Notes under the pieces: model-generated
What the model saw: only the letters and a program-made list of their open reading frames with translations
What the model was told of the DNA's origin: nothing
Databases searched by the model: none
In this document: positions 21,401 to 32,130 of the stretch, piece by piece
Position numbering within the stretch: position 1 is the first letter of the stretch
Layout of the letters: each line of letters starts with the position of its first letter
Source of the DNA: Epiperipatus broadwayi
Taxonomy: Eukaryota > Onychophora > Udeonychophora > Euonychophora > Peripatidae
DNA: 64,000 nucleotides
Direction of reading: 5' to 3'
Assembly: GCA_028023455.1 (NCBI GenBank)
Contig: JAQFVV010006197.1
Span: forward strand, 15,993,254 to 16,057,253
Program-made: the position numbers and the translations under genes

Positions 21401-22797
21401 ACGTTTGTAGAAATAAAATATTAAAAATAGTTATTTTATCTATAATTTATTTATTAGATTTTAACCTTTCACTTCCATTTCATATTATAAATATTATTTT
21501 ATTTCTGTAGATCCATATTTTTTCTGTTTTTATTATTAAAATATACAATGAAGTTTACTATTTTTATATTTATTAGATATATTCTAATATCAGAAGTATA
21601 AAAAGTATGAATTAATACAAGAAAACAAATTATTTTTAAAAACTATAATTAATTATCAAAATAATTTCTACATTTTTTTATATTCAATATGTAATGGTAG
21701 GATTTATTATTTATGACGAATGTTGTAACATAATAATAATATGTTTAGAATTTTTAGCAATTTTTATCTTTTAAACTAATAATTTTAAGGATACTTTTTA
21801 AAAAAATAAGTAAGTAAATATAAGAATTATTTGTACTTAATTGAATAATAAAAAAATAAAAATTAAGGTACATCCCAATTTTTTTAAATATTTATATTAC
21901 AGGAAAAAAAATATTAAATTAACTAATTCAACATCATTGATTCTTTAAAAAAGACCTGAAATAAAAAACAAAAAGTTGAAGATAAGTTTGCGATGACTAT
22001 ACAAATAATTCAGTAAACACACATATATATACTGAGATTGTAAGGTTTAGTTTGAAAGAAAAAGAGAAATAAACACAAATAAAATTTCCTGTAGATATTT
22101 ATTTAAAATTGATAGACTGGAATAAAAGATTAATAGTTAAATAATTTTGATATTTAAGAGTATTATAAATTATTTAAAATCAAACATAAAAAAAAGGTCT
22201 ACTTAATGTTTTATAATATTTGATTTTCAGTCTTATGATTCGTAATATAGAGTAATAATTAATAGAAAAAAGAAAAAAAAATAGTAATATAGAGTAATAA
22301 TTAATAGAATAAAGAAGAAAAAAAAGTAATTAATAAAAAGTCTTACTTTCCAGAACCAAAAACTTTGTGATTCTTCAAATAAGTTGGTAGTTTCTGACTG
22401 GTCTGAAATTATAAATAATGTAGCAAAAGTCTAATTGTTAAAAGATAAATTTAAAAATAAATTTTGAGTAACATGATGTACAAATTGTCAATGATAGAGA
22501 AAATTATTCAAGATCAGGATCAAACAGATTAGAAGGTTGCTAGTTTTTAAAACTGTTATTCATAGACATAGAAAAACTCATTACATAAGTAAGCAGCTGA
22601 TATTTTAATGAAATCTTACATATCTTTATCAAAACTAACATGCTTAAGATCATAAGTTAGTAAACTGACTCTGAATATTTTTTTTGTATAGTGAATAAGG
22701 GATTTCCACAACAAAAGAATACATTGTATTTCTCTTATTTAAACTCAATTTTAAGAAATCTCACACACTTTTTCATAGTATGTAAATTATATTTACT
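21401..22797. other. AT-rich stretch
   Basis: No gene recognised. Contains an imperfect 42-bp tandem duplication at 22242-22325 (GTAATATAGAGTAATAATTA repeated) and numerous A/T runs. Confidence 0.4.
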
Positions 22798-22892
22798 AAT
22801 TGTATTTTTATATTGGACTATTTCCATCATCTAATATGTGTATTGAATGTCTTTAGAAAAATTTAATTAACTTTATTTAAATATTCCAAATA

Positions 22893-24155
22893 CACCTGGG
22901 TCTCATTTTATGTGGATTTTTTAAATGCGATTTTGAAGTTAAGTGATTCATGTTTCTTCTTAATATCTTTCTATGCAGTTTTCTTTTACGCTATAAAGAA
23001 GTTCATATTTAATTTAAAATCGGGATTTCCCTGTTTTATATAAGCGAATTAAATTTTACATAATTTAAATGCCTGTTGGAAAAAGGTTTGGCACTAAATT
23101 TAAATACTGTAAAAGTTTTAGAAAAAGATAATGAAACAGAAGTGTAACTTGTTTGTTTCACAGTAAAAATGATTTGAGAAAATCTTCAACTTTCTAATCA
23201 ATTGGAAAATCATTTTCTTGTTAATGACACGACTTATGAACTAAATTCCAACGAGAGCTAAATAATTGTAATTTGTGTTATGTATGTGTATATTTTCTTT
23301 TATACATATATATACATGGAGAAACATTTAAACAGATAAAAATTAGAAGTAAAAATAGTTAAGAACTTTTAATTTCTACTTGTAACTTTTTTCTGTCTAA
23401 AAGAAAAAAGTTACAAATAAAAATATTTAACAACTTTTAATTTCTACTTTAAAAAAAAAAAAATCTTTAAAAGTTTTTAAATATTTTTACTTATAAGTTT
23501 TTCTGTCTAAAAGTTTCTAGATGTATATATGTGCATATAAAAAAATTTAACCTTTAGTCATTATTAACATACTTGTGGAAGCATGTTATATATATATATA
23601 TTAGTTACACTAATGGAAGTGCATTCTCTAACAGCAAGACATAGCACTCTGGATATGGTGAGCTTCATAAACAATTAGTAAAATCATTGTCTCAAAGTTT
23701 AATTACCGATTACATTGTCGTCAGAAAACCATTAACACCACATGAGAGTGAAGTTGGTGCTAATTGTATTTTCTCTTGTGATGAATCTGATGTCTTAACA
23801 GCTTGCAAATGAACCGTATATTGTCAAGTAGAGATAATGATTAAAATATGTATGAAAAATGTAAAATAAATTACACATAAAAACATATTGTTTTGAATAA
23901 AATTAAATAATTAATAAAAAAAGTAAAAAAAGTTTGTTTTTCAAATATTTGAAATTTTTTATTAGTCATACTTTATTTTCTTTTTTTATGTGAATTTTAA
24001 AGTAATTGTATGTTGTTGCTTTATTTTTATGCAATTTTTGAAAATTTTGGAACCTATCCCACATTTTTCAAGGTAAGTTAAGTCTATTTTTGTGTGATAT
24101 TTTTAATGTGGATTTTCTGTGGAACCTATCTACTGCATAAAACGAGACCCAGGTG
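22893..24155. mobile_element. TA-flanked inverted-repeat transposon, non-autonomous
   Basis: Ends are CACCTGGGTCTCATTTTATG (22893) and its near-perfect inverse at 24155, with one mismatch in 20 bp, flanked on both sides by TA. This pattern fits the Tc1/mariner/pogo group, which duplicates TA. The insertion interrupts a PLE pLTR at a position where uninterrupted copies read CAAATACATTCAAC. The inside is AT-rich and shows no transposase, but has repeated hairpin-forming words (TTTTCTGTCTAAAAG at ~23390 and ~23500). Confidence 0.75.
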
Positions 24156-24203
24156 TACATTCAACTGTTAGTAATAGCACATCAAACAGCCTTAGTATAT
24201 GCA

Positions 24204-24238
24204 CGTTTCAAGAGATATTATTCGCCCCTCTTCTTTAG
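24204..24238 (-). ncRNA. hammerhead-like motif in PLE-C (minus copy)
   Basis: On the minus strand: CTAAAGAAGAGGGGCGAATA, then ATATCTCTTGAAACG. The pattern is core 1 (CTAAAGA, one change from CUGANGA), stem II AGAG/CTCT, core 2 GAAA. It stands ~27 nt 3' of the tRNA-like domain and just before the pLTR, as in all family C copies. Confidence 0.45.
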
Positions 24239-24265
24239 GTGTTGCTAGCCTGACCAGTGACATTA

Positions 24266-24348
24266 CTAGCATAGGATTTGAACATGGACCCTTAGATTCT
24301 TGAGTATTAAATTTTAAGGTAACGCTCTAACCGACTGAGCCATCCTAA
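24266..24348 (-). other. tRNA-like domain in PLE-C end (best preserved)
   Basis: An 83-nt minus-strand unit with acceptor-like ends TTAGGAT/ATGCTAG (6 of 7 pairs), then GG, then a D arm GCTCAGTCGGTTAGAGC with a perfect GCTC/GAGC stem (box A), CCTTA/TAAGG as an anticodon-like stem around an unusually large loop of about 20 nt, and CATGTTCAAATCCTATG as a T-arm-like box B. The D arm resembles many eukaryotic tRNAs, for example Ile or Arg. The long loop and mispaired T arm make a functional tRNA unlikely. The same unit occurs in every family C copy. Confidence 0.65.
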
Positions 24349-24469
24349 CAAAGGCAACAGTCTATAGTAATTTCATATACTTATCTATGAGGTTCCTCCT
24401 GATATCTCCACTTTTTCTAAGAGCAAAGTTGATTAGTGGTTTCCATACATTATGTAGTATAGTCACACT

Positions 24470-25180
24470 AGGTTGACTTATGGGATTTTTTGCCATTGTC
24501 ATGTGAGCAGCTTCTTTAAATTTTCTTCTTTGTATCTTTTCTTCTCTATTTCAATATTTTTGTATTTCCCAATTGAACACATGTTCATTGGCACATACAT
24601 GATCTGCTACTTTAGACATATCTGTTTTCTCTCTTTTAATTGTCAGTTTGTACTCTTGCAAGCACTTTTCAATGAGACAACTAGTCTCATCACATCAATA
24701 TATGTTCTGCCACATTCACATGGTATTTCATAGATGCAGTTTTTTCTTTTCAGCATTTCAAGTTTAGGCTTTGTAAATGTTAGAATTCATCATAGGTTGG
24801 TATGGCTCTGGAAAGCTGTTCTGATGTTATACTGATTGCAGATTTTCCTTGATTTGTCTATTTTTGGAATGTATGGGCACACTACAGTACAAATAATTGT
24901 CTTTTCTCTTGATGGTTCTTTTTGTTGTCTATTTAATGTTTTCTTAATATCAGCTGATGGATAACCATTTTTCATAAGAGTTTGTTCTATACAGATCTTT
25001 TCTTTTTCCAAATCCTCGTTTCTGAACAAACTTCTTTTATTCTGTTCCATAGTGATAGTACAACTCCATGTTTTGTGTTAGTGTGATTGGATGTATGGGC
25101 TAGATATTTACCTGTATGTGTAGGTTTTCGGTAAACTGTAGTTTTGATTTTGCCATGAGGGAGACTTGTCACAAACATCT
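24470..25180 (-). pseudogene. PLE-C connector and GIY-YIG endonuclease (minus copy)
   Basis: Segments 25178-24987 and 25050-24790 encode the post-RT connector (VTSLPHGKIKTTVYRKPTHT, then VCPYIPKIDKSRKICNQYNI). After a frame break, ~24750-24690 reads CIYEIPCECGRTYI, the Cys pair plus GIY-type block, in broken frames. A basic tail with MTMAKNP-like sequence ends near 24470. Not functional. Confidence 0.75.
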
Positions 25181-25295
25181 AAGAATGCCAATTTTTGTTT
25201 TATTCTGATTCCATTGTGAATGTAATTGAAGGGGATATATTGATGATGTGTTTCCAGAAAATTTGTAGCAATACTTCACATGTGGCAATACAACA

Positions 25296-25767
25296 AATGT
25301 ATCATCCACATAGTGAAACCATTAGGTGCATATAGAGTGGATTTTTGACTAAGATTTTAAGTTCTTCCATGTAAATATTGCTAATCAGGGGAGGCAATGG
25401 TGAGTGCACAGGCATTCCTTGATTTTGTTGGCAGAATTCTGTGTTATATTGAAAGTAGGTTGCTTTTATGCAGAATGTTAATAGTTCCAGTATACTGTCA
25501 ACAGAAAGGGCTGGTCTGGTTTGTAAACTATTATCACCATTAAATCTTTTCCTTCCAATAGACAATGCTTCTTCACATGATACATTTGTAAATAAACTTT
25601 CCACATCAAAGCTTACCAGTAAGTCAGTTCTTTCAATTTTCATGTTCTTGATTAATTCTATAAAGTGTCTAGAATCCCTGACAAAGGATTGGGTCTTGTA
25701 TGCCAAAGGACTTAGAACTTTGAGAAGAAATCTTGCCAAATTTTGACATGGTGAATCTCTAGAACCA
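25296..25767 (-). pseudogene. PLE-C reverse transcriptase fragment (minus copy)
   Basis: The open frame 25739-25302 begins ARFLLKVLSPLAYKTQSFVR and includes LLVSFDVESLFTNVSCEEAL (first catalytic Asp) and QQNQGMPVHSPLPPLISNIY (motif B, with the usual MGSPLSP altered to VHSPLPP). HYVDD is retained at 25301-25315, just past a frame break. It lacks everything before motif A because of 5' truncation. Confidence 0.8.
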
Positions 25768-25768
25768 A

Positions 25769-25895
25769 CAGTTGAATGTATTTGGAATATTTAAATGAAG
25801 TTAAATTTTTCTAAAGACATTCAATACACACATTAGATGATGGAAATAGTCCGATATAAAAATACAACTAGAACCCCATCAGCACAAACCTTCAG
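25769..25895 (+). repeat. PLE-C 5' pseudo-LTR
   Basis: A ~125-bp repeat identical in layout to 28441-28566, running from CAGTTGAATGTATTTGGAAT to CACAAACCTTC. It directly follows the truncated end of the minus copy. Confidence 0.8.
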
Positions 25896-26470
25896 GAAAA
25901 GACTAAGTACTCGGTATGGATCCAACACTATATCAAACTTTAAAGATTATGAAACATTATGTCTAAAGCTGGCCAAAGTAGAAAATCATTTAACTTTCTT
26001 ATGTAAATCCAAAGGAATAATTCCTAATGTTTGCAACGAAAACCTCCAATTCACTTTCAGAGAGCTGAGAAAATAGAGAGCAAGTGAAGCTCTGTTAAGA
26101 GAAAAAATAAATGTTGAATGGTTTTCTAAGTATCAAACAATGCATTCCGTTAATAATGTAGAAGGTTTTCTAAAAAATAAACTTACAGATGAAGATTACA
26201 TGAGTTTCCCAAGCAGTAAGAAAATCATATTCTACATTACATGGAAAAATCAAAGAATGCCAAAAGAAGAAACTTGCTTAACTATATGGGCATATCAAAA
26301 ATCATAAGGTACCAAGCAATGTACCAACTTCAACTATTAAAAATCTGTTCTAAACATCTAACAGATACTGAAATTTCTGTTCTTGAAAGAGGATTAAACT
26401 TTGCCGTAACACCATCTAATATCCCTTTATAAAATATAATGGCAGCCATCGAGAAAGTCACTCAAAAATT
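25837..26470 (+). pseudogene. PLE-C N-terminal region
   Basis: Open segments 25837-26076 and 26241-26432 plus shifted pieces. LEKVENHLTFLCKSKGIIPN-like sequence (a Cys followed by IIP) is the PLE hallmark also visible in family A as CREHKVFPK. The 3' part aligns with the older copy at 37640-38150. Stops near 26074 and frameshifts break it. Confidence 0.65.
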
Positions 26471-27330
26471 GCCTTTAGAAGAAGCAGCAGAATTATGCTG
26501 TAGAAAAAAATGAACACTTGACAGGCAACAAAAATTGAAGTCAAACATACCCTATGGTGAGAGGAAAGCAATTAAATGTCTCAAAGTAGATAAATCTACA
26601 ATTGTTCTCCCTGCTGACAAAGGCAATACAACAGTTGTAATGGATACAACTGATTATGACAACAAAATACAAGAACTCCTCACAGCAAGCCAATATAGAA
26701 AAGTGGGAAAAAATTCAACACCGAGTATAAAAACAAAGTTACAAGCATTACTCAGAGAGCATCACAAATACTTCACTGATTCAGAAAAAAGTAAAACATA
26801 TTTCAGTAAAATTCCTCATCTTTATGGTCTACCTAAAATCCTTAAGGATCATGTTCCATTAAGACCTATTGTTTGTTAGTTCTAGATATGGCAAGATTTC
26901 TTCTCAAAGTTCTAAATCCTTTGGCATACATGACCCAGTTCTTTGTCAGGTATTCTAAACACTTTGTAGAATTGATTAAGAACATGAAAATTGAAAGAAC
27001 TGATTTACTAGTAAGCTTTGATGTGGAAAGTTTATTCACGAATGTACCATCTGAAGAAGCATTGTCTATTATAAGAAAAAGATTAAATGGTGATAATAGT
27101 TTGCAAACCAGAACAGCTCTTCCTGTTGATAGTATAATGGAACTATTAATATTCTGCATAAGAGCAACCTACTTTCAATATAACACAGAATTCTTTCAAC
27201 AAAATCAAGTAATTGTTATGGGCTCACCATTGTTCCCCCTGATTAGCAATATTTACATGGAAGAACTTGAAACCTTAACCATAAAAACTGCTCCATATCC
27301 ACTTAAAGTTTGGCTACGCGATAAATGATA
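26471..27330 (+). pseudogene. PLE-C reverse transcriptase (plus copy)
   Basis: 26535-26879 carries LPADKGNTTVVMDTTDYDNK (motif 1) and FSKIPHLYGLPKILKDHVPL; 26873-27328 carries LLVSFDVESLFTNVPSEEAL (first catalytic Asp) and MGSPLFPLISNIYMEELE (motif B). A frame break separates these two segments. The YVDD position at ~27316-27330 reads Y-A-I-N-D in the continuing frame, so the catalytic pair is damaged. Confidence 0.8.
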
Positions 27331-28200
27331 CATTTGTTGCATGGCAACATGGTGAAGCACTCCTACAAACTTTCTGGAAACTCATCAACAATATATCCCT
27401 TTCAAATGAATTCACAATAGAATCAGAACAAAAACAAAACTTGGCATTCTTAGATGTTCTTGTGTCAAGACTCCCTCATGCCAAAATCAAAACTACAGTT
27501 TACCGAAAACCCACACATACAAAAAATACCTAGCCTATACATCCAATCACACCAGAAACACAAAACATGGAGTTATACTATCACTATGGAACAGAGCAAG
27601 AGAAGTTAATTCAGAAATGAGCATTTTGAAAAAAAGATCTATATAGAACAAATTCTTATGAAAAATGGTTATCATCAGCTGTTATTAAAAAAAAAGTTAA
27701 ATAGACAACAAAAAGAACCATCAAGAGGAAAGACAATTATTGGTACTGTGGTGTACCCATACATTCCAAAAATAGACAAATTAAAAAAAATCTGCAGTCA
27801 ATATAACATCAGAACAGCTTTCCAGAGCCACATCACACTACGAGGAATTCTAACATCTACAAAGTGTAAACTTGAAATGCTGAAAAGAAAAAACTGCATC
27901 TATGAAATATCATGAAAATGTGGAAGGACTTATATTGGTGAGGCCAGTCATCCCATTGAAAAACGCTTGCAAGAACACAAACTGATGATTAGAAGAGAAA
28001 AAACAGATGTGTCTAAGAATAATAGACTATGTATGTGCCAATGAACATATGTTAATTGGGAAAATATAAAAATTTTGGATAGAGAAGAAAAAGTACAAAG
28101 AAGAAAATTTAGAGAAACTCCTCACATGACAATGGCAAAAAATCCCATAAGCCAACCTAGTGTGACTATACATAATGTATTGAAACCACTAATCAACTCT
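27331..28200 (+). pseudogene. PLE-C connector and GIY-YIG endonuclease (plus copy)
   Basis: FVAWQHGEALLQTFWKLINN follows the RT, then FLDVLVSRLPHAKIKTTVYR. 27658-27915 is an open connector with VVYPYIPKIDKLKKICSQYN and ends CIYEIS before a TGA where a Cys would stand. Next CGRTYIGEASHPIEKRLQEH is the GIY-YIG core, close to the YIGETSRPIEKRLQEH typical of the class. A basic C-terminal segment (28075-28317) follows. Multiple frame breaks. Confidence 0.8.
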
Positions 28201-28263
28201 ACTCTTAGGAAAAAGTGGAGAAATCAGGAGGAAGCTCAAAATTACTACAGACTGTTACCTTTG

Positions 28264-28343
28264 GCAGGATGGTTTTGGTTTGAGTGTTACCTTAAAATTC
28301 AATACTCAAGAATCTAAAAGTCCAGGTTCAAATTCCATGCTAG
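28264..28343 (+). other. tRNA-like domain in PLE-C end (plus copy)
   Basis: Counterpart of 24266-24348: GCAGGAT start, GTTACCTTAAAATTCAATAC middle, AGGTTCAAATTCCATGCTAG end. The box B-like GGTTCAAATTCC is well kept; the D-arm box has decayed to GGTTTTGGTTTGAG. Confidence 0.6.
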
Positions 28344-28370
28344 TACTGTCACTGCTCAAGCCAGCAATGC

Positions 28371-28407
28371 CTGAATAAGAGGGAAGACTATGTCTCGAAA
28401 CATTGTG
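28371..28407 (+). ncRNA. hammerhead-like motif in PLE-C (plus copy)
   Basis: CTGAATAAGAGGG, linker, then TGTCTCGAAACATTGTG. CTGAATA stands for CUGANGA (one change), GAG/CTC can form stem II, GAAA is intact. CAATG just before core 1 and CATTG just after GAAA are inverse complements, a feature kept in the family C copies. Confidence 0.45.
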
Positions 28408-28440
28408 CATATACTAACCTGCTTGATGTGCTATTATTAA

Positions 28441-28566
28441 CAGTTGAATGTATTTGGAATATTTAAATAAAGTTAATTTTTTCTAAAGACATTCGATACA
28501 CATATTAGATAATGGAAATAGTTCAATATAAAAATACAACTAAAATACCATCATCACAAACCTCCT
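28441..28566 (+). repeat. PLE-C 3' pseudo-LTR
   Basis: Second copy of the ~125-bp pLTR of the plus element (see 25769-25895), ending near CACAAACCTCC. Sequence beyond is unrelated. Confidence 0.8.
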
Positions 28567-30287
28567 GGAATATACCCTACTAACTTTGTTACTATTTTAG
28601 TAGTCAAAATTGGAGTAGTCTGTAGTTTAAAAAAATGTGAAGGAAAATGTAATTCTCTAAACCCCTTACATGTCTATTTGATTGATCCATGCAGCTCTAG
28701 CAACAAAATCATTTTAAACCTGAGGAGGATGAACAAGATTTCATTTGAAATATAAATACTTATTTCTATAGACAATTATTCTACATCTGTGGATTATAGC
28801 ATTTAAAAACTTTTAATCCACAAGGATTATATAAAATTCTTGTCAAAAATGAGCACTTTTTATAGGAAGTTCTTCAAAATTTATTTTGATTTTACACAAA
28901 ATATTTATATATACTGACCCATGCAAATATCTTACAGATAAAAATTCAAACAAATATAACATAAACACTTTTATAAAATATATACTTGAGGGTTTGGTAG
29001 CATTTATAGTTAAAAGTAGCATATTCTTTTTTATATGTAAAGCAATAAGTGCTTTAAGTATCAACTAGCAATGGCAGAACATTTTTAATATGGAATAACA
29101 ATAATCTTAAATAGCTGCTAAAAATTAAGCATGAATTGCAATTTTCTGAAGCAGATTTTGTACTAACTGTTGAGATTTGTACAACTTATATCTATATATT
29201 TTTTTTTTTTTAAAAAAAAAACTTTATATAAAAACTGCAGGCATGTTTGGGGATATTTTTAAAAAAGAAAATCTTATAAAAGGCATTTTAAATGATCTTT
29301 TAACAATAATTCTTAAAATAAAAATCAATAATCAATTGAAAAATTATATTCACATCTTTTAAACATATAATAATTATGACAGTTCATGTTTTGTTTCAAA
29401 GTGATTGTTTTTGTTTCTTCTTTCACATAGTTAAATTGAAGGTTTTATAATTAATGATAAACTTCCATTCTAGGTTATGTAATAAATACTGCAGCTGTTC
29501 ATTCAAACATTATTTATAATTTTATTTGATGGCTATACCATTGATAACTTAAGATTTTCAGAATATTTCATTTTTAAAACTAATATAAATTAACATCTTA
29601 TATATACCTTTTAAGGCAATTGTCACAGGCAAGGTATTATTATATTCATCAAAAATTTGCCTATATAGTCCTCAAAATGTTAGCTTTTCTAGAAAAAAAA
29701 ACAAGACACTTTTCCCATAATCACCACATAAAAGAACAAATTGTTATTCAGATTAAGATTAAAATGCAAAAAAAACAACAAAAAAAACAAACAAATGGCT
29801 TTGCAGTTTGGAGTTATAAAATCTACTGGTGATAAAACTAAGTTAAAACTTTATATATCAAAACCTTTAAAACATACAAATAATTAAGTTGTCAAAAATA
29901 AAAATCTGAAAAAGGACTCCAGTAATTTCTACCAATCTTATTAGTTTTGTTAGTTATAGCACTCATTATATTTATCCATGAGTTATTAAAACACAGTAAT
30001 AACTTAAGTAACTAGATGCAGACAAGGGGTGTTTACAATGTTAATTTTTCTAAAAACTTGGGAGATTTTTCTAATTGATGTTAGCTAATATTTAGCAGAT
30101 TATAAAAAATTATTATTTAATAGACATATGTTTAGAGCGCACTGAATCTAATCATGATGAACAGCAGATTTAAAATATTTTCAAAAATATATCACCTATA
30201 CTAACAGCAATTGAAATAAACAGGTCAAAATCTATGTGTCAGAGCTTCATAAATTGTTTGTTCTATATATATATATTTCAACCAGTT
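28567..30287. other. AT-rich stretch without recognised gene
   Basis: 1.7 kb of AT-rich DNA including a T14/A11 palindromic tract near 29200-29221. Open frames at 28843-29064, 28886-29068, 29177-29362 and 29620-29832 are low complexity and overlap each other; none is called. Confidence 0.4.
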
Positions 30288-30490
30288 GTTTAGAGCAGTG
30301 TGTCAGTGGTCTTCAACCTTTTCACATCTGCGGACCGGCAAAAATAAGGATAAGATTTCGCGGACCGGTAGAAGTTTACAGATAAATTTTCTTAAAGATG
30401 TAACCTGCTTAGCCTTAGATAAGCATAATTGTAATAATTGACCAAAACAGCACACTAGTTATTGGGTATTGTAATGGTGTTGCTTACCTT

Positions 30491-30923
30491 TGTTGTATTC
30501 GTTGTGATAAATAAACAGCGAGTTTACTAGAGACAATTTACTCCAGAAGTTTTCGATTTATTTTATTGAAAGTAAAAATATTATAATGGAAAATAATTAT
30601 AATTAAAAACAAATTGTGGGATTATTTTTATCAGAGATAAAAATATCTAATTAAAGTAAGAACAATAAAACGGATTTGGAAAACACGCGATTAAGTTTTC
30701 GGAATGTAGCAGATAAGACTTAACAAAAGAACTCAGAGGGATATATAAACTGCTAGAGAAAAACATCGCGCACTTGTTACAGTCTTATTAACAGAAGTGG
30801 ATACGTAAAGCTATTAAGAGCTATTTGCGGCACAACGGTTTTAAGAGTTGTTCAGCCGAGTTTCGATCAGATTGTAAGTGTTTTTCTATCCCTCTGGAAA
30901 AGCTTAGGGGCGAAGACATTACA
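30491..30923 (+). repeat. 5' LTR
   Basis: 433 bp, starting TGTTGTATTCGTTGTGATAA and ending GGGGCGAAGACATTACA, with TG...CA ends. It differs from the 3' LTR by a few substitutions and small indels. Contains a TATA box candidate at 30742-30749. Confidence 0.9.
30742..30749 (+). promoter_or_regulatory. TATA box candidate of the 5' LTR
   Basis: TATATAAA follows CAGAGGGA within the LTR, ~180 bp from its 3' end, and is conserved in the second LTR. This is the expected region for the retrotransposon promoter. Confidence 0.5.
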
Positions 30924-30927
30924 AGAT

Positions 30928-30937
30928 TGGCGCAGTC
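30928..30937 (+). promoter_or_regulatory. primer-binding site candidate
   Basis: TGGCGCAGTC begins 4 nt after the 5' LTR. It starts with the TGG complementary to a tRNA CCA end and resembles the tRNA-Ser-type primer sites of the 17.6/297 group of gypsy elements, from memory. Confidence 0.6.
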
Positions 30938-31013
30938 TAAGTTTCGAACCTAGTAAAACTTGAAAGAATAAGCGAGAAGAGAAAGTCAACCGATACATTT
31001 TGAAACAAGTAAA

Positions 31014-32116
31014 ATGTCGTTAGGACAAAGCAGTATTCCTGAATTTAGCATTGAAAATGCCGAGGAATGGCTTCTCTATATAATAGAATTGGAAATTTTT
31101 TTTAAGTTAAATGGGATAAAAAATAATAATAAAAAAGTGGCCGCACTTTATGTTTAGGAGGACGCAAAGTCATAGAAATTATTAATAAATTATGGGACGG
31201 ACCGATAACTGATGGAGTACATTTTGAAGATATAGTTAAAAATTTAACGGAGTATTTTAGCCCAAAGTTGTCTAGACACGTAGCTAGATTAACTCTGAGA
31301 AATAGAAAACAAGCCAGGGAGGAAAAAATTAGAGACTATGATATAACATTAAAACAGCTGGCAAAAAACTGTGATTATGGCGAAATTTTAGAACAAGCTT
31401 TGCTGGATCAATTATTGTGGGGAATGTATGATGAAAGATTGCGACAGACATTGTTAATGGAAAGTGACTTATCATACGAAGTGGCTAATAGAAAAGGAAT
31501 AGCATATGAAGCAGTAATTGAGCAAGCCACAGCTTTTAGAAACAACTCAGAACACACCAGCAAAATGGCAGCTTATAAAACAGATCGAAGTCAGCAGCCG
31601 AAGAATGAAAATTTTAACAGAAAGAAAATGTTAACAGTGAAATGTTTCTGCTGTGGTAAAACTGGCCATGTATCTAAGAATTGCAAATGGAAAAAAGAAA
31701 ATTGTTTTAACTGCGGATTTAAAGGACATTTAGCAGCTGTATGCAAAAAACCACGTCAAATAAAATGTAATCCAGGCACAGATGATACAACATATACCAT
31801 TGGCTATGTATCAACTAAGGGACAAAGCATGGCCATGAGAGATTGGACTGTTTTGCAAAGACAAAGACAGATCACTAAACTACAAGAATTGGAGTCACGT
31901 AACCAAAAATTAGCTGACATGCTTGAGAGAAAGACGCAATCGGAGCTACAACTCAACTTGCAATTTAAAGAACTATCAAAAGAAGTGCACAAATTAAAAC
32001 TGGATGTTTATGAATTAACTAAATTAAAAGAAAAACTGGAACAACAAAATTTAGTAAAAAATTACAAAGCAAATTTTCAGAATGTCAGACTTTTGAAAGA
32101 TCGAACAGAGATTTAA
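31014..32116 (+). pseudogene. gypsy-type gag with two zinc knuckles, one frame break
   Basis: The first ATG of the interior (31014) opens MSLGQSSIPEFSIENAEEWL and runs to a TAG at 31155-31157. The same protein continues in the next frame from ~31155 (open from 31268 to 32116, 282 codons), so a one-base deletion separates the parts. The continuation has a capsid-like helical region (LEQALLDQLLWGMYDERLRQ, LLMESDLSYEVANRKG) resembling Ty3/gypsy gag. Two CCHC knuckles follow: CFCCGKTGHVSKNC and CFNCGFKGHLAAVC, for RNA binding. The C-terminal ~90 residues form a Gln/Glu/Lys/Leu coiled coil. Confidence 0.85.
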
Positions 32117-32130
32117 AAAGCGAACTCGCC

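Larger units (their letters stand above)
22798..25767 (-). mobile_element. Penelope-like element, family C, minus copy (5' truncated)
   Basis: A minus-strand partial PLE starts inside the RT at 25767 and runs through endonuclease, tRNA-like domain, hammerhead-like motif and pLTR to ~22798. Its 5' truncation point directly abuts the 5' pLTR of the plus-strand copy at 25769, giving a head-to-head pair. The pLTR is split by a 1.26-kb TA-flanked insertion (22893-24155); joining CCAAATA to CATTCAAC across it restores the canonical end. Coding parts are frame-shifted. Confidence 0.85.
25769..28566 (+). mobile_element. Penelope-like element, family C, plus copy with both pLTRs
   Basis: The most complete family C copy, ~2.8 kb. 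A 5' pLTR (25769-25895) and 3' pLTR (28441-28566) share CAGTTGAATGTATTTGGAAT through ATATAAAAATACAACTA. In between lie an N-terminal region, RT, connector, endonuclease, tRNA-like domain (28264-28343) and hammerhead-like motif (28371-28407). The coding sequence has several stops and frameshifts, so it is not autonomous. Confidence 0.85.

Noticed and set aside
24266-24348. Functional tRNA gene
   Set aside because: D arm and acceptor-like ends fit, but the anticodon-like loop is about 20 nt, the T stem is mispaired, and the unit recurs at the same place in every PLE-C copy; it is an element component.
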